Assembly: GCF_001659605.2 (NCBI RefSeq)
Contig: NC_035164.2
Location: 12,498,965-12,562,964 of the forward strand
Source: Manihot esculenta
Lineage: Eukaryota; Streptophyta; Magnoliopsida; Malpighiales; Euphorbiaceae
Direction of reading: 5' to 3'
Length of the DNA: 64,000 nucleotides
Shown here in pieces: positions 8,906-24,031 of this stretch. The notes beneath the pieces are model-generated. The model did not search any database, was not told where the DNA came from, and worked only from the letters and a program-made list of their open reading frames with translations. Both the position numbers and the translations under genes were made by a program. Each line of letters opens with the position of its first letter. Position 1 is the first letter of the stretch.

Positions 8906-11900
8906 ATTACTAATATATAACAATTTTGTTTATAATATATAAGTATAATATTTTAGGTTAAGGAGGGCACTGCCAATTTTTTTTGGCCTATTGTTTCTTT
9001 TTTAATGTTTCTGACTTCAAACACATTAAAGTGAACAATTAAAGTTTTATTTTAATTGAATATTTGAATAAATGATTACTAATAAATAACAATTTTATTT
9101 ATAGTGTATGAGTATAATATTTTGGGGTAAGAAAAGCGCTGTCGTTTATTTCGCGCCCTATCGTTTCTTTTTTAATGTTCTTGATTTTAAACTAAATAAA
9201 GTAAACAATTAATGTTTTATTTTAATTGAATATTTGAATAAATGATTACTAATGAATAACAATTTTGCTTATAACGTATGAGTAGAATATTTTTGGGTAA
9301 GTAAGGCACTGTCGTTTATTTTGGGCCCATTGTTTCTTTTTTAATGTTCCTGACTTCAAACCTATTAATGTGAACAATTAAAGTTTTATATTAATTGAAT
9401 ATTTGAATAGATAATTACTAATAAATAATAATTTTATTTATAGTGTATGAGTGTATTATTTTGGGGTAAGAAAAGCACTGTCGTTTATTGTGCGCCCTAT
9501 CATTTCTTTTTTAATGTTCTTGACTTTATACTAATTAAAGTAAACAATTTATGTTTTATTTTAATTGAATATTTGAATAAATAATTACTAATGAATAACA
9601 ATTTTGCTTATAATGTATGAGTATAATATTTTGGGGTAAGTAAGGCACTGTCGTTTATTTTGCACCCCATCGTTTCTTTTTTAATGTTCTTGACTTTAAA
9701 CTAATTAAACAAGTTTTATTTTAATTGAATATTTGAATAAAAAATTTCTAATAATTATTATATTTTGTTTAAAATGTATGAGTATAATATTTTGGGATAA
9801 GAAAGGCACGGTTGTTTATTTTGCAACCATCATTTCTTTTTTAATGTTCAGGCACTGTCATTTATTTTGCGCCCCATTGTTTCTTTTTTAATGTTCTTCG
9901 ACTTTAAACTACTATTTTAGGGTAAGAAAGACACCGTCGTATATTTTGCGCCACATTATTTCTTTTTTAATGTTCTTGACTTTAAACTAATTAAAGTTAA
10001 TAATTAAAATTTTATTTTAATTGAATATATGAATGAATGATTACTAATATATAACAATTTTATTTATAATATATAAGTATAATATTTTAGGTTAAGGAAG
10101 GCACTGTCATTTTTTTTTTGGGCCTATTGTTTCTTTTTTAATGTTTCTGACTTTAAACCTATTAAAGTGAACAATTAAAGTTTTATTTTAATTGAATATT
10201 TGAATAAATGATTACTAATAAATAACAATTTTGTTTATAATATATGAGTATAATATTTTGGCCTAAGAAAGGCACTGTCGTTTATTTTGCGCCCCATCAT
10301 TTTTTTTAATGTTCTTGACTTTAAACTAATTAATGTTAACAATTAAAATTTTATTTTAATTGAATATATGAATGAATGATTACTAATATATAACAATTTT
10401 GTTTATAATATATAAGTATAATATTTTAGGTGAAGCAGGGCACTGTCATTTTTTTTTTAGGCCTATTGTTTCTTTTTTAATGTTTCTGACATCAAACATA
10501 TTAAAGTGAACAATTAAAGTTTTATTTTTATTGAATATTTGAATAAATGATTACTAATAAATAACAATTTTATTTGTAGTGTGTGAGTATAATATTTTGG
10601 GGTAAGAAAGGCACTATCGTTTCTTTCGCGCCCTATCGTTTCTTTTTTAATGTTCTTGACTTTAAACTAAATAAAGTAAACAATTAATGTTTTATTTTAA
10701 TCGAATATTTGAATAAATATTTACTAATGAATAACAATTTTGCTTATAATGTATGAGTATAATATTTTGGGGTAAGAAAGGCATGGTTGTTTATTTTGCG
10801 ACCATCATTTCTTTTTTAATGTTCAGGCACTGTCGTTTGTTTTGCGCCCCATCGTTTCTTTTTTAATGTTCTTTGACTTTAAACTAATTAGAGTAAACAA
10901 TTAAAGTTTTATTTTAATTGAACATTTGAATAAATGGTTAATATTAAATAACAATTTTTTTTATAATATATAAGTATAATATTTTAGGGTAAAAAAGGCA
11001 CTATTGTTTATTTTGCACCCCATCATTTCTTTTTTAATGTTCTTGACTGTAAACTAATTAAAGTGAACAATTAAAATTTTATTTTAATTGAACATTTGAG
11101 TAAATGATTATTAATATATAGCAAGTTTATTTTTTAAAGTTAATGACTTTAATCTAATTAAAGTAAAAAATTAAAATTTTATTTTAATTGAACATTTGAA
11201 TAAATGATTACTAATAGACAACAAGTTTATTTATAATGCATAAGTATAATATTTTGGGTAACAAAGGCACTGTTATTTATGTTGCGCCCATCATTTCTTT
11301 TTTAATGTTTAGACACTGTCGTTTATTTTGCGCCCTATTGCTTTTTTTAAATGTTCCTGACTTTAAACTAATTAAAGTCAACAATTAAAATTTTGTTTCA
11401 ATTGAATATTAGAATAAATGATTACTAACGGATAATAATTTTGCTTATAATGTATGAGTATAATATTTTGAGGTAAGAAAGGAATTGTCGTTTATTTTGC
11501 GCCCTATCGTTTCTTTTTTAATGTTCTTGGCTTTAAACTAATTAAACAAGTTTTATTTTAATTTAATATTTGTATAAGTAATTAGTAATAATTATTATAT
11601 TTTGTTTAAAATGTATGAGTATAATATTTTTGGGTAAGAAAGGCAACGTCGTTTGTTTTGCGCCCATCATTTCTTTTTATTGTTCAGGCACTGTAATTTG
11701 TTTTGCTCCCCATCCTTTTTTTTAATGTTCTTGACTTTAAACTAATTAAAGTGAAAAATTAAATTTTTGTTTCAATTGAATATTAGAATAAATGATTACT
11801 AATGAATAACAATTTTGCGTATAATGTATGAGTATAATATTTTGGGATAAGTAAGACACTGTCGTTTATTTTGGGCCCATTGTTTCTTTTTTAATGTTTC

Positions 11901-14900
11901 TGACTTCAAACCTATTAAAGTGAACAATTAAAGATTTATTTTAATTGAATATTTGAATAAATGATTACTAATAAATAACCATTTTATTTATAGTGTATGA
12001 GTATAATATTTTGGGGTAAGAAAGACACTATCGTTTATTTTGCACCCTATCGTTTATTTCTTAATGTTCTTGACTTTAAACTAATTAAAGCAAACAATTA
12101 ATGTTTTATTTTAATTGAATATTTGAATAAATGATTACTAATGAATAACAATTTTGCTTATAATATATGAGTATAATATTTTAGGGTAAGTAAGGCACTG
12201 TCATTTATTTTGCGCCCCATCATTTCTTTTTTAATGTTCTTGACTTTAAACTAATTAAAGTAAACAATTAATATTTTATTTTAATAGAATATTTGAATAA
12301 ATCATTACTATTGAATAACAATTTTGCTTATAATGTATGAATATAATATTTTGGGGTAAGTAAGGCACTGTCGTTTATTTTGCGCCCCATCGTTTCTTTT
12401 TTAATGTTCTTGATTTTAAACCAATTAAACAACTTTTATTTTAATTGAATATTTGAATAAATAATTACTAATAAATATTATATTTTGTTTAAAATGTATG
12501 AGTATAATATTTTGGGACCATCATTTCGTTTTTAATGTTCAGGCGCTGTCGTTTATTTTGCACCCCATCGTTTCTTTTTTAATGTTCTTGATTTTAAACC
12601 AATTAAACAACTTTTATTTTAATTGAATATTTGAATAAATAATTACTAATAAATATTATATTTTGTTTAAAATGTATGAGAATAATATTTTGGGACCATC
12701 ATTTCTTTTTTAATGTTCAGGCGCTGTCGTTTATTTTGCACCCCATCGTTTCTTTTTTAATGTTCTTTGACTTTAAATTAATTAAAGTAAACAATTAAAC
12801 TTTTATTTTAATTGAACATTTGATTAAATGATTACTGATAAATAACAATTTTATTTATAATATATGAGTATAATATTTTGGGCTAAGAAAGGCACTGTCG
12901 TTTATTTTGCGCCCCATCATTTTTTTTAATGTTCTTGACTTTAAACTAATTAAAGTTAACAATTAAAATTTTATTTTAATTGAATATATGAATGAATGAT
13001 TACTAATATATAACAATTTTATTTATAATATATAAGTATAATATTTTAGGTTAAGGAAGGCACTATCATTTTTTTTAGGGCCTATTGTTTCTTTTTTAAT
13101 ATTTCTGACTTCAAACCTATTAAAGTGAACAATTAAAGTTTTATTTTAATTGAATATTTGAATAAATGATTACTAATAAATAACAATTTTATTTATAGTG
13201 TATGAGTATAATATTTTGGGGTAAGAAAAGCGCTGTCGTTTATTTCGCGCCCTATCATTTCTTTTTTAATGTTCTTGACTTTAAACTAAATAAAGTAAAC
13301 AATTAAAGTTTTATTTTAATTATATATTTGAATAAATGATTACTAATGAATAACAATTTTGCTTATAATGTTTGAGTATAATATTTTGGGGTAAGTAAGG
13401 AATTGTCGTTTATTTTAGGCCCATTGTTTCTTTTTTAATGTTCCTGACTTCAAACCTATTAATGTGAACAATTAAAGTTTTATATTAATTGAATATTTGA
13501 ATAGATGATTACTAATAAATAATACTTTTATTTATAGTGTATGAGTGTATTATTTTGGGTAAGAAAAGCACTGTCATTTATTTTGCGCCCTATCATTTCT
13601 TTTTTAATGTTCTTGACTTTAAACTAATTAAAGTAAACAATTTATGTTTTATTTCAATTGAATATTTGAATAAATAATTACTAATGAATAATAATTTTGC
13701 TTATAATGTATGAGTATAATATTTTGGGGTAAGTAAGGCACTGTCGTTTATTTTGTGCCCCGTCGTTTATTTTGTGCCCCATCGTTTCTTTTTTAATGTG
13801 CTTGACTTTAAACTAATTAAACAAGTTTTATTTTAAATGAATATTTAAATAAAAAATTTCTAATAATTATTATATTTTGTTTAAAATGTATGAGTATAAT
13901 ATTTTGGGGTAAGAAAGGTACGGTTGTTTATTTTGCGACCATCATTTCTTTTTTAATGTTCAGGCACTTTCGTTTATTTTGCGCCCCATTGTTTCTTTTT
14001 TAATGTTCTTTGACTTTAAACTAATTAAAGTAAACAATTAATGTTTTATTTTAATTGAACATTTGAATAAATGATTACTAATAAATAACAATTTTATTTA
14101 TAATATATGAGTATAATATTTTAGGGTAAGAAAGGCACTATCGTTTATTTTGCACCCCTAATTTTTTTTTAATGTTCTTGACTTTAAACTAATTAAAGTG
14201 AACAATTAAAGTTTTATTTTAATTGAGCATTTGAATAAATGATTACTAATATATAACAAGTTTGTTTATAATATATAAATATAACATTTTGGGGTACGAA
14301 AGGGATTGTCGTTTATTTTGCGCTCTATCGTTTCTTTTTTAATGTTCTTCACTTTAAACTAATTAAAGCAAAAAATTAATGTTTTATTTTAATTGAATAT
14401 TTGAATAAATGATTACTAATGAATAACAATTTTGCTTATAATGTATGAGTATAATATTTTGGGGTAAGTATGGCACTGTCGTTTATTTTGCGCCCCATCG
14501 TTTCTTTTTTAATGTTCTTGACTTTAAGCTAAATAAACAGGTTTTATTTTAATTGAATATTTGAATAAAAAATTAGTAATAATTATTATATTTTGTTTAA
14601 AATGTATGAGTATAATATTTTGGGGTTAAAATGGCACGGTTGTTTATTTTGTGACCATCATTTCCATTTTAATGTTCAGGCACTGCCATTTATTTTGTGC
14701 CCCATCGTTTCTTTTTAATATTCTTCGACTTTAGACTAATATTTTAGGGTAAGAAAGACACTGTCGTATATTTTGCGCCACATTATTTCTTTTTAATGTT
14801 CTTGACTTTAAACTGAATAAAATGAACAATTAACGTTTTATCTTAATTGAATATTTGAATAAATGATTACTAATATATAACAATTTTGTTTATAATGTAT

Positions 14901-17900
14901 AAGTATAATATTTTAGGGTAAGCAGGGCACTGTCATTTATTTTGGGCCCATTGTTCCTTTTTTAATGTTCCTGACTTCAAACCTATTAGAGTGAACAATT
15001 AAAGTTTTATTTTAATTGAATATTTGAATAAATGATTACTAATAAATAACAATTTTATTTATAGTGTATGAGTATAATATAGTGGGGTAAGAAAGACACT
15101 ATCGTTTATTTTGCGCCCTATCGTTTCTTTTTTCATGTTCTTGACTTTAAACTAATTAAAGCAAACCATTAATATTTTATTTTAATTGAACATTTGATTA
15201 AATGATTACTAATAAATAATAATTTTGTTTATAATATATGAGTATAATATTTTGTTCTAAGAAAGGCACTGTCGTTTATTTTGCGCCCCATCATTTTTTT
15301 TTAATGTTCTTGGATTTAAACTAATTAAAGTTAACAATTAAAATTTCATTTTAATTGAATATATGAATGAATTATTACTAATATATAACAATTTTGTTTA
15401 TAATATATAAGTATAATATTTTTGGTTAAGCAGGGCACTGTCATTTTTTTTTAGGCCTACTGTTTCTTTTTTAATGTTTCTGACTTCAAACCTATTAAAG
15501 TGAACAATTAAAGTTTTATTTTAATTGAATATTTGAATAAATGATTACTAATAAATAACAATTTTATTTATAGTGTATGAGTATAATATTTTGGGGTAAG
15601 AAAGGCACTGTGGATTCTTTCGCGCCCTATCGTTTCTTTTTTAATGTTCTTGACTTTAAACTAAATAAAGTAAACAATTAATGTTTTATTTTAATTGAAT
15701 ATTTGAATAAATGATTACTAATGAATAACAATTTTGCTTATAATATATGAGTATAATATTTTGGGGTAAGAAAGGCACGGTTGTTTATTTTGCGACCATT
15801 ATTTTTTTTTAATGTTCAGGCACTGTCGTTTATTTTGCGCCCCATCGTTTCTTTTTTAATATTCTTTGACTTTAAACTAATTAAAGTAAACAATTAAAGT
15901 TTTATTTTAATTGAACATTTGAATAAATGATTACTATTAAATAACAATTTTATTTATAATATATGAGTATAATATTTTAGGGTAAGAAAGGCACTATCGT
16001 TTATTTTGCACCCTTCATTTCTTTTTTAATGTTCTTGACTGTAAACTAATTAAAGTGAACAATTAAAGTTTTATTTTAATTGAACATTTGAATAAATGAT
16101 TGCTAATATATGGCAAGTTTGTTTATAACATATAAGCATAATATTTTGGGGGAAGAAAGACACTGTCGTTTATTTTGCGCCACATTATTTCTTTTGTAAT
16201 GTTCTTGACTTTAAACTAAATGAAATAAACAATTAAAATTTTATTTTAATTGAATATTTGAATAAATAATTACAAATGAATAACAATTTTGTTTATAATA
16301 TATGAGTATAATATTTTGAGGTAAGAAAGACACTGTCGTTTATTTCGCGCCCTATCATTTCTTTTTTAATGTTCTTGACTTTAAACTAATTAAAGTAAAC
16401 AATTAATGTTTTATTTTAATTGAATATATGAATAAATGATTACTAATGAATAACAATTTTTTGTATGAGTATAATATTTTGGGATAAATAAGGGACTGTC
16501 GTTTATTTTGGATCCATTGTTTCTTTTTTAATGTTCCTGACTTCAAACCTATTAAAGTAAACAATTAAAGTTTTATTTTAATTGAATATTTGAATAAATG
16601 ATTACTAATAAATAACAACTTTATTTATAGTGTATGAGTATAACATTTTGGGGTAAGAAAGGGATTGTCGTTTATTTTGCGCCCTATAATTTCATTTTTA
16701 ATGTTCTTGACTTTAAACTAATTAAATCAAACAATTAAAGTTTTATTTTAATTGAACATTTGAATAAATGATAACTAATATATAGCAAGTTTGTTTGTAA
16801 TATATAAGTATAATATTTTGGGGTGAGAAAAACACTGTTGTTTATTTTGTGCCACATTATTTCTTTTTTAATGTTCTTGACTTTAAGCTAAATGAAATAA
16901 ACAATTAAAGTTTTATTTTAATTAAATATTTAAATACATAATTACAAATGAATAACAATTTTGTTTATAATTTATGAGTATAATATTTTGGGATAAGAAA
17001 GACACTGTCGTTTATTTCGCGCCCTATCATTTCTTTTTTAATGTTCTTGACTTTAAACTAATTAAAGCAAAAAATAAATGTTTTATTTTAATTACATATT
17101 TGAATAAATGATTACTAATGTATAACAATTTTGCTTATAATGTATGAGTATAATATTTTGGGGTAAGTAAGGCACTGTCGTTTATTTTACGCCCCATCGT
17201 TTCTTTTTTAATGTTCTTGACTTTAAACTAATTAAACATGTTTTATTTTAATTGAATATTTGAATAAAAAATTAGTAATAATTATTATATTTTGTTTAAA
17301 ATGTATGAGTATAATATTTTGGGGTAAGAATGGCACGGTTGTTTATTTTGCGACCATCATTTCCTTTTTAATGTTCAGGCACTGCCGTCTATTTTGCGCC
17401 CCATCGTTTGTTTTTTAATGTTCTTTGACTTTAAAATAATATTTTGGGGTAAGAAAGACACCGTCATATATTTTGCGCCACATTATTTCTTTTTCAATGT
17501 TCTTGACTTTAAACTAAATAAAATGAACAATTAACGTTTTATTTTAATTAATTATTTGAACAAATGATTACTAATATATAAATATTTTGTTTATAATGTA
17601 TAAGTATAATATTTTAGGTTATGCAGGGCACTGTCATTTATTTTGGGCCCATTGTTTCTTTTTTAATGTTCCTGACTTCAAAGCTATTAAAGTGAACAAT
17701 TAAATTTTTATTTTAATTCAATATTTGAATAAATGATTAATAATAAATAACAATTTTATTTATAGTGTATAAGTATCATATTTTGGGATAAGAAAGACAC
17801 TATCGTTTATTTTGCGCCCTACGTTCATGACTTCAAACTAATTAAAGTAAACAATTAATGTTTTATTTTAATTGTATATTTGAATAAATGATTACTAATG

Positions 17901-20900
17901 AATAACAATTTTGGTTATAATCTATGACGATAATATTTTGGGGTAAGTAAGGCACTGTTGTTTATTTTGCGCCCTATCGTTTCTTTTTTAATGTTCTTGA
18001 CTTTAAACTAATTAAACATGTTTTATTTTAATTGAATATTTGAATAAATAATTGCTAATAATTATTATATTTTGTTTAAAATGTATGAGTATAATATTTT
18101 GGGGTGAGAAAGGCATAGTTGTTTACTTTGCGACCATCATTTCCTTTCTAATGTTTAGGCACTGTCGTTTATTTTGCGCCCCATCCTTTCTTTTTTAATG
18201 TTCATGACTTCAAACTAATTAAAGTAAACAATTAAAATTTTATTTTCATTGAACATTTAAATAAAAGATTACCAATAGATAACAATTTTGCTTATAATGT
18301 ATGAGTATAATATTTTGGGATAAGAAAGACACTGTCGTTTATTTTGCGCCACATTATTTATTTTTTAATGTTCTCGACTTTAAATTAAATAAAATGAACA
18401 ATTAAAGTTTTTTTTTAATTGAATATTTGAATAAATAATTACTAATATATAACAATTTTGTTTATAATATATAAGCATAATATTTTAGGGTAAGCAGGGT
18501 ACTGTCATTTATTTTGGGCCCATTGTTTCTTTTGTAATGTTTCTGACTTCGTAGTAAAGTGAACAATTAAAGTTTTGTTTTAATTGAATATTTTAATTAT
18601 TGATTACTAATAAATAACATTTTTATTTATAGTGTATGAGTATAATATTCTGGGGTAAGAAAGGCACTATCGTTTATTTCGCGCCCTATCGTTTCTTTTT
18701 TAATGTTCTTCACTTTAAACTAATTAAAGTAAACAATTAATGTTTTATTTTAATTGTATATTTGAATAACTGATTACTAATTAATAACAATTTTCCTTAT
18801 AATATATGACTAATATTTTGGGGTAAGTAAGACACTGATGTTTATTTTGCGCACTATCGTTTTTTTTTTTTTTAATGTTTTTGACTTTAAACTAATTAAA
18901 CAAGTTTTATTTTAATTGAATATTTGAATAAATAATTGCTAATAATTATTATATTTTGTTTAAAATGTATGAGTATAATATTTTGGGTAACAAAGGCGCT
19001 GTTATTTATTTTGTACCCATCATTTCTTTTTTAATGTTCAGACACTATCGTTTATTTTGCGCCCTATTGTTTTTTTTTTAAATGTTCTTGACTTTAAACT
19101 AATTAATGTGAACAATTAAATTTTTGTTTTAATTGAATATTAGAATAAATGATTACTAATGAATAACAATTTTGCTTATAATATATGAGTATAATATTTT
19201 GGGGTAAGAATGACACTGTTGTTTATTTTGCGCCCTATCGTTTCTTTTTTAATGTTTTTGACTTTTAACTAATTAAACAAGTTTTATTTTAATTGAATAT
19301 TTATATAAATAATTAGTAATAATTATTATATTTTGTTTATAATGTATGAGTATAATATTTTGGGTAAAAAAAGGCACCGTCATTTATGTAGTGTCCATCA
19401 TTTATTTTTTAATATTCAGGTCGTATATTTTGCACCCCATCATTTTTTTTAATGTTCTTGACTTTAAACTAATTACAGTAAACAATTAAAATTTTGTTTT
19501 AATTAAACATTTGAATAAATAATTACTAATAGATAATAAGTTTGTTTATAATGTATAAGTTTATTATTTTGGGGATAAGAAAGGCACTGTTATTTATTTT
19601 GGATCCATCATTTCTTTTTTAATATTCTTGACTTTAAACTAATTAAAGTGAACAATTAAAGTTTTATTTTAATTAAATATTTGAATTAATGATTACTAAT
19701 AAATAACAATTTTGTTTATAATATATGATTATAATATTTTGGGATAAGAAAGGCACCATCGTTTATTTTGCGTTCATCATTTCTTTTTTAATGTTCAGAC
19801 ACTGTCGTTTATTTTGTACGCCATCGTTTCTTTTTAAAGATCATGTCTTCAAACTAATTAAAGTAAACAATTAAAGTTTTAATTTAATTGAACATTTGAA
19901 TAAATGATTACGAATAAATAATAAGTTTGTTTATAATGTATAAGTATAATATTTTAGGGTAAGAAACGCATTATCATTTATTTTGCGTCCATCATTTCTT
20001 TTTTAATTTTCAAGCACTGTCGTATATTTTGCACCCATCGTTTGTTTTTTAATGTTCTTTGACTTGAAACTAATTAAAGTAAACAATTAAAACTTTATTT
20101 TAATTGAAAATTTGAATAAATGATTACTAATGAATAACAATTTTGTTTATACTATATGAGTATAATATTTTGGGCTAAGAAAGGCACTGTCGTTTATTTT
20201 GTGCCCCATCATTTCTTTTTTAATGTTCTTGACTTTAAACTAATTAAAGTGAACAATTAAAGTTTTATTTTAATTGAATATTTGAATGAATGATTAGTAA
20301 TATATAACAATTTTGTTTATAATGTATAAGTATAATATTTTAGGGTAAGCAGGGCACTGTCATTTATTTTGGGCCTATTGTTTCTTTTCTAATGTTCCTG
20401 ACTTCAAACCTATTAAAGTCAACAATTAAAGTTTTATTTTAGTTGAATATTTGAATAAATGATTAATAATAAATAACAATTTTGTTTATAGTGTATAAGT
20501 ATAATATTTTGGGGTAAGAAAGGTATTGTCATTTATTTCGTGCCATATCATTTCTTTTTTAATGTTCGTGACTTTAAACTAATTAAAGTAAACAATTAAT
20601 GTTTTATTTTAATTGAATACTTGAATAAATTATTACTAATAAATAACAATTTTGCTTATAATGTATGAGTATAATATTTTAGGGTAAGCAGGGCATTGTC
20701 ATTTATTTTGGGCCCGTTGTTTCTTTTTTAATGTTCCTGACTTCAAACCTATTAAAGTGAACAATTATAGTTTTATTTTAATTGAATATTTGAATAAATT
20801 ATTACTAATAAATAACAATTTTATTTATATTGTATGAGTATAATATTTTGGGGTAAGAAAGGCACTGTCGTTTATTTCGCGCCCTATCGTTTCTTTTTTA

Positions 20901-22826
20901 ATGTTGTTGACTTTAAACTAATTAAAGAAAAAAATTAATGTTTTATTTTAATTGAATATTTGAATAAATGATTACTAATGAATAACAATTTTGCTTATAA
21001 TATATGAGTACAATATTTTGGGATAATTAAGGCACTGTCGTTTATTTTGCGCCCCATCGTTTCTTTTTTAATGTTCTTCACTTTAAACTAATTAAAGAGG
21101 TTTTATTTTAATTGAATATTTGAATAAAAAATTAGTAATAATTATTATATTTTGTTTAAAATGTATGAGTATAATATTTTGGGGTAAGAATAGCATTGTC
21201 GTTTATTTCGCGCCCTATCGTTTGTTTTGTAATGTTCTTGACTTTAAACTAATTAAAGTAAATAACTAATGTTTTATTTTAATTGTATATTTGAATAACT
21301 GATTACTAATGAATAATAATTTTGCTTATAATATATGACTAATATTTTGGGGTAAGTAAGGCACTGACGTTTATTTTGCGCACTATCGTTTCTTTTTTAA
21401 TGTTCTTAACTTTAAACTAATTAAACAAGTTTTATTTTAATTGAATATTTGAATCAATAATTATTATATTTTGTTTAATATGTATGAGTGTAATATTTTG
21501 GGTAACAATGGTGCTGTTATTTATTTTGTAGCCATCATTTCTTTTTTAAAGTTCAGACACTGTGATTTATTTTGCGCCTTATTGTTTTTTTTAATGTTCT
21601 TGACTTTAAACTAATTAAAGTGAACAATTAAAGTTTTATTTTAATTGAATATTTGAATGAATGATTACTAATATATAACAATTTTGTTTATAATGTATAA
21701 GTATAAAATTTTAGGGTAAGCAGGACACTGTCATTTATTTTGGGCCTATTGTTTCTTTTTTAATGTTCTTGACTTCAAACCTATTAAAGTCAACAATTAA
21801 AGATTTATTTTAATTGAAAATTTGAATAAATGATTACTAATAAATAACAATTTTATTTATAGTGTATGAATATAATATTTTGGGATAAGAAAGGCACTAT
21901 CGTTTATTTCGCGCCCTATCGTTTCTTTTTTAATGTTCATGACTTTAAACTAATTAAAGTAAACAATTAATGTTTTATTTTAATTGTATATTTGAATAAA
22001 TGAGTACTAATGAATAACAATTTTGCTTATACTCTATGACGATAATATTTTAGGGTACGTAAGGCACTGTTGTTTATTTTGCGCCCTATCGTTTCTTTTT
22101 TAATGTTCTTGACTTTAAACTAATTAAACATGTTTTATTTTAATTTAATATTTGAATAAATAATTGCTAATAATTATTATATTTTGTTTAAAATGTATGA
22201 GTACAATATTTTGGGGTAAGAAAGGCACAATTGTTTATTTTGCGACCATCATTTCCTTTCTAATGTTTAGTCAATGTCGTTTATTTTGCGCCCCATCCTT
22301 TCTTTTTTAATGTTCATGACTTCAAACTAATTAAAGTGAACAATTAAAGTTTTATTTTAATTGAACATTTAAATAAATGATTACTAATACATAACAATTT
22401 TCCTTATAATGTATGAGTATAATATTTTAGGGTAAGCAGGGCACTGTCATTTATTTTGGGCCCATTGTTTCTTTTTTAATGTTCCTGACTTTAAACCTAT
22501 TAATATGAACAATTATAGTTTTATTTTAATTGAATATTTGAATAAATGATTACTAATAAATAACAATTTTATTTATATTGTATGAGTATAATATTTTGGG
22601 GTAAGAATGGCACTGTCGTTTATTTCGCGCCCTATCATTTCTTTTGTAATGTTCTTGACTTTAAACTAATTAAAGTAAATAACTAATGTTTTATTTTAAT
22701 TGTATATTTGAATAACTGATTACTAATGAATAACAATTTTGCTTATAATATATGACTAATATTTTGGGGTAAGTAAGGCACTGACGTTTGTTTTGCTCAT
22801 TATCGTTTCTTTTTTAATGTTCTTGA
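8906..22826. repeat. Satellite array, segment 1 (about 170-bp monomers)
   Basis: About 13.9 kb of head-to-tail, very AT-rich monomers. Landmarks in each unit are 'tatgagtataatattttggg', 'ggcactgtcgtttattttg', 'tttcttttttaatgttc' and 'attttaattgaatatttg'. The distance between successive 'taatattttg' landmarks is 170 bp (16981 to 17151). A shorter class (about 161 bp, 9624 to 9785) carries 'attaaacaagtttta' and 'taattattatattttg'. Other units carry an extra 45-bp block or have lost most of the middle. I see no gene here: the few small open frames are satellite in-frame runs. The last five bases, CTTGA at 22822-22826, are the Copia target-site duplication. Confidence 0.95.
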
Positions 22827-23129
22827 AGACAACAAAGTGAAAAAAAGATGTTTTTTAAGAATATAATCTTCGTTATATTTTTCTTCACAGTACACACATG
22901 ATTTAAATAAGAGAATTGATAACTAAAGTTGCCTATTGAATAAGGGAGAATAATGGAAAAAATATCACCAGTAAGTGAACAAATCACCCTAAGAATCCTA
23001 ATCACAAGACTCATTCAATTGTTCAATATTTACAAAATTAACCTTTATCACTCCAATACTCAAGCCTTAGCACAGCAGCCTTATTACTCCTGAGAGGTAG
23101 AACCATCCTTATGACTCCCTGAACTAATA
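22827..23129 (-). repeat. Copia 3' LTR
   Basis: It is 303 bp, the same length as the 5' LTR at 34703-35005. Its inner edge follows a polypurine tract: the minus strand reads GAGGGGGGA and then TATTAG. Its outer edge abuts the CTTGA duplication. Differences from the other LTR are almost all substitutions. Confidence 0.9.
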
Positions 23130-23746
23130 TCCCCCCTCAAACTGTGTCCAGGATGGAGACAGAGTTTGCGTCGAAATTGTGCTAGACGAGTTTTTGTCAT
23201 TGACTTTGTAAATATATCAGCAACTTGATATGCTAAGGGAATGTATCTCGTGATTAGAACTCCTTGAGCAACGCGTTCTCTGACATAGTGATAATCAAGG
23301 GCAACATGTTTACTTCGTGTGTGTAAAACTGGATTGACTGTCAAGTGTAACGCACTTAGATTATCGCCATATAAAATTGGCGACTTGGTAGGATAAACTC
23401 ACAAGTCATCTAAGAGATAACCAAGCCAAGTGAGCTCTACTGCTGTGTGAGCCATGGAACGATACTCTACCTCGGTGCTAGAGCGAGCAACAGTGTTGTT
23501 TCTTGGCACACCAGGAGATGATATTAGCGCCGAGAAACATACAATAGCCGGTAGTGGACCGCCGTGTGGTTGGACAACCCGCCCAATCTGCATCTGAAAA
23601 AGCACTAAGAGCAAGTGATGTATCTACCGTAAATGAAAGACCATAATGTATTATTCCTTTTAAATATCGTAAAATACGACGAACATATTTCAAGTGAGAC
23701 ATTGTTGGATTGTGCATGAATTGTGAAACATAGTTGACACTATATG
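23084..23746 (-). pseudogene. Copia pol: end of reverse transcriptase and RNase H
   Basis: This is the C-terminal part of pol, beginning where element D interrupts it. The first part (SVNYVSQFMHNPTMSHLK, then FSDADWAGCPTTRRSTTG) is the RT connection followed by the RNase H core; the DADWAG motif carries an RNase H acidic residue. A frameshift near 23492 changes frame at SWCAKKQ, and the new frame continues VARSSTEVEYRSMA, another RNase H motif. A TGA at 23399-23401 follows LLDDL, where Copia proteins usually have Arg. The final frame (VNPVLHTRSKHV, QVADIFTKSM) is the typical Copia RNase H tail and runs through the polypurine tract into the LTR, ending at 23084. Confidence 0.9.
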
Positions 23747-23906
23747 TGATCAAGCATAATTTAGCCACATTTTTATTATATTTTCTACTGTTTATTTACA
23801 CATTTTTCTAGCTTAATTTGTGTTTTTGATATGTTTTTACAGAAAAGGAAGAAATTGGAAAGTTAGAGAAAAAGTGAAGAAAAAGCTGGAAAAGTGATTG
23901 GGTCAA

Positions 23907-24031
23907 AGTGACTTGCCCAAGTCACTCGCAGGAACTGGCCAAGTCGCTCGCAGAAACAAAGACAGAAACTGGACTAAACCCCAGGAAGCGATTGGGGCAA
24001 AATGAGCAAGTGATTTGCCCAAATCACTTGC
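23907..24031 (+). promoter_or_regulatory. Dyad pair in the D 5' LTR upstream of the TATA box
   Basis: At 23907-23926 the arms are AGTGACTTG and CAAGTCACT around CC. At 24006-24031 the arms are GCAAGTGATTTG and CAAATCACTTGC (12 bp each) around CC. Compared with each other, the first has C where the second has T on the left arm, and G where the second has A on the right arm, so both keep full symmetry. They lie about 260-380 bp upstream of the TATA box. The 3' LTR has the same pair, the second at 29554-29579. Confidence 0.7.
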
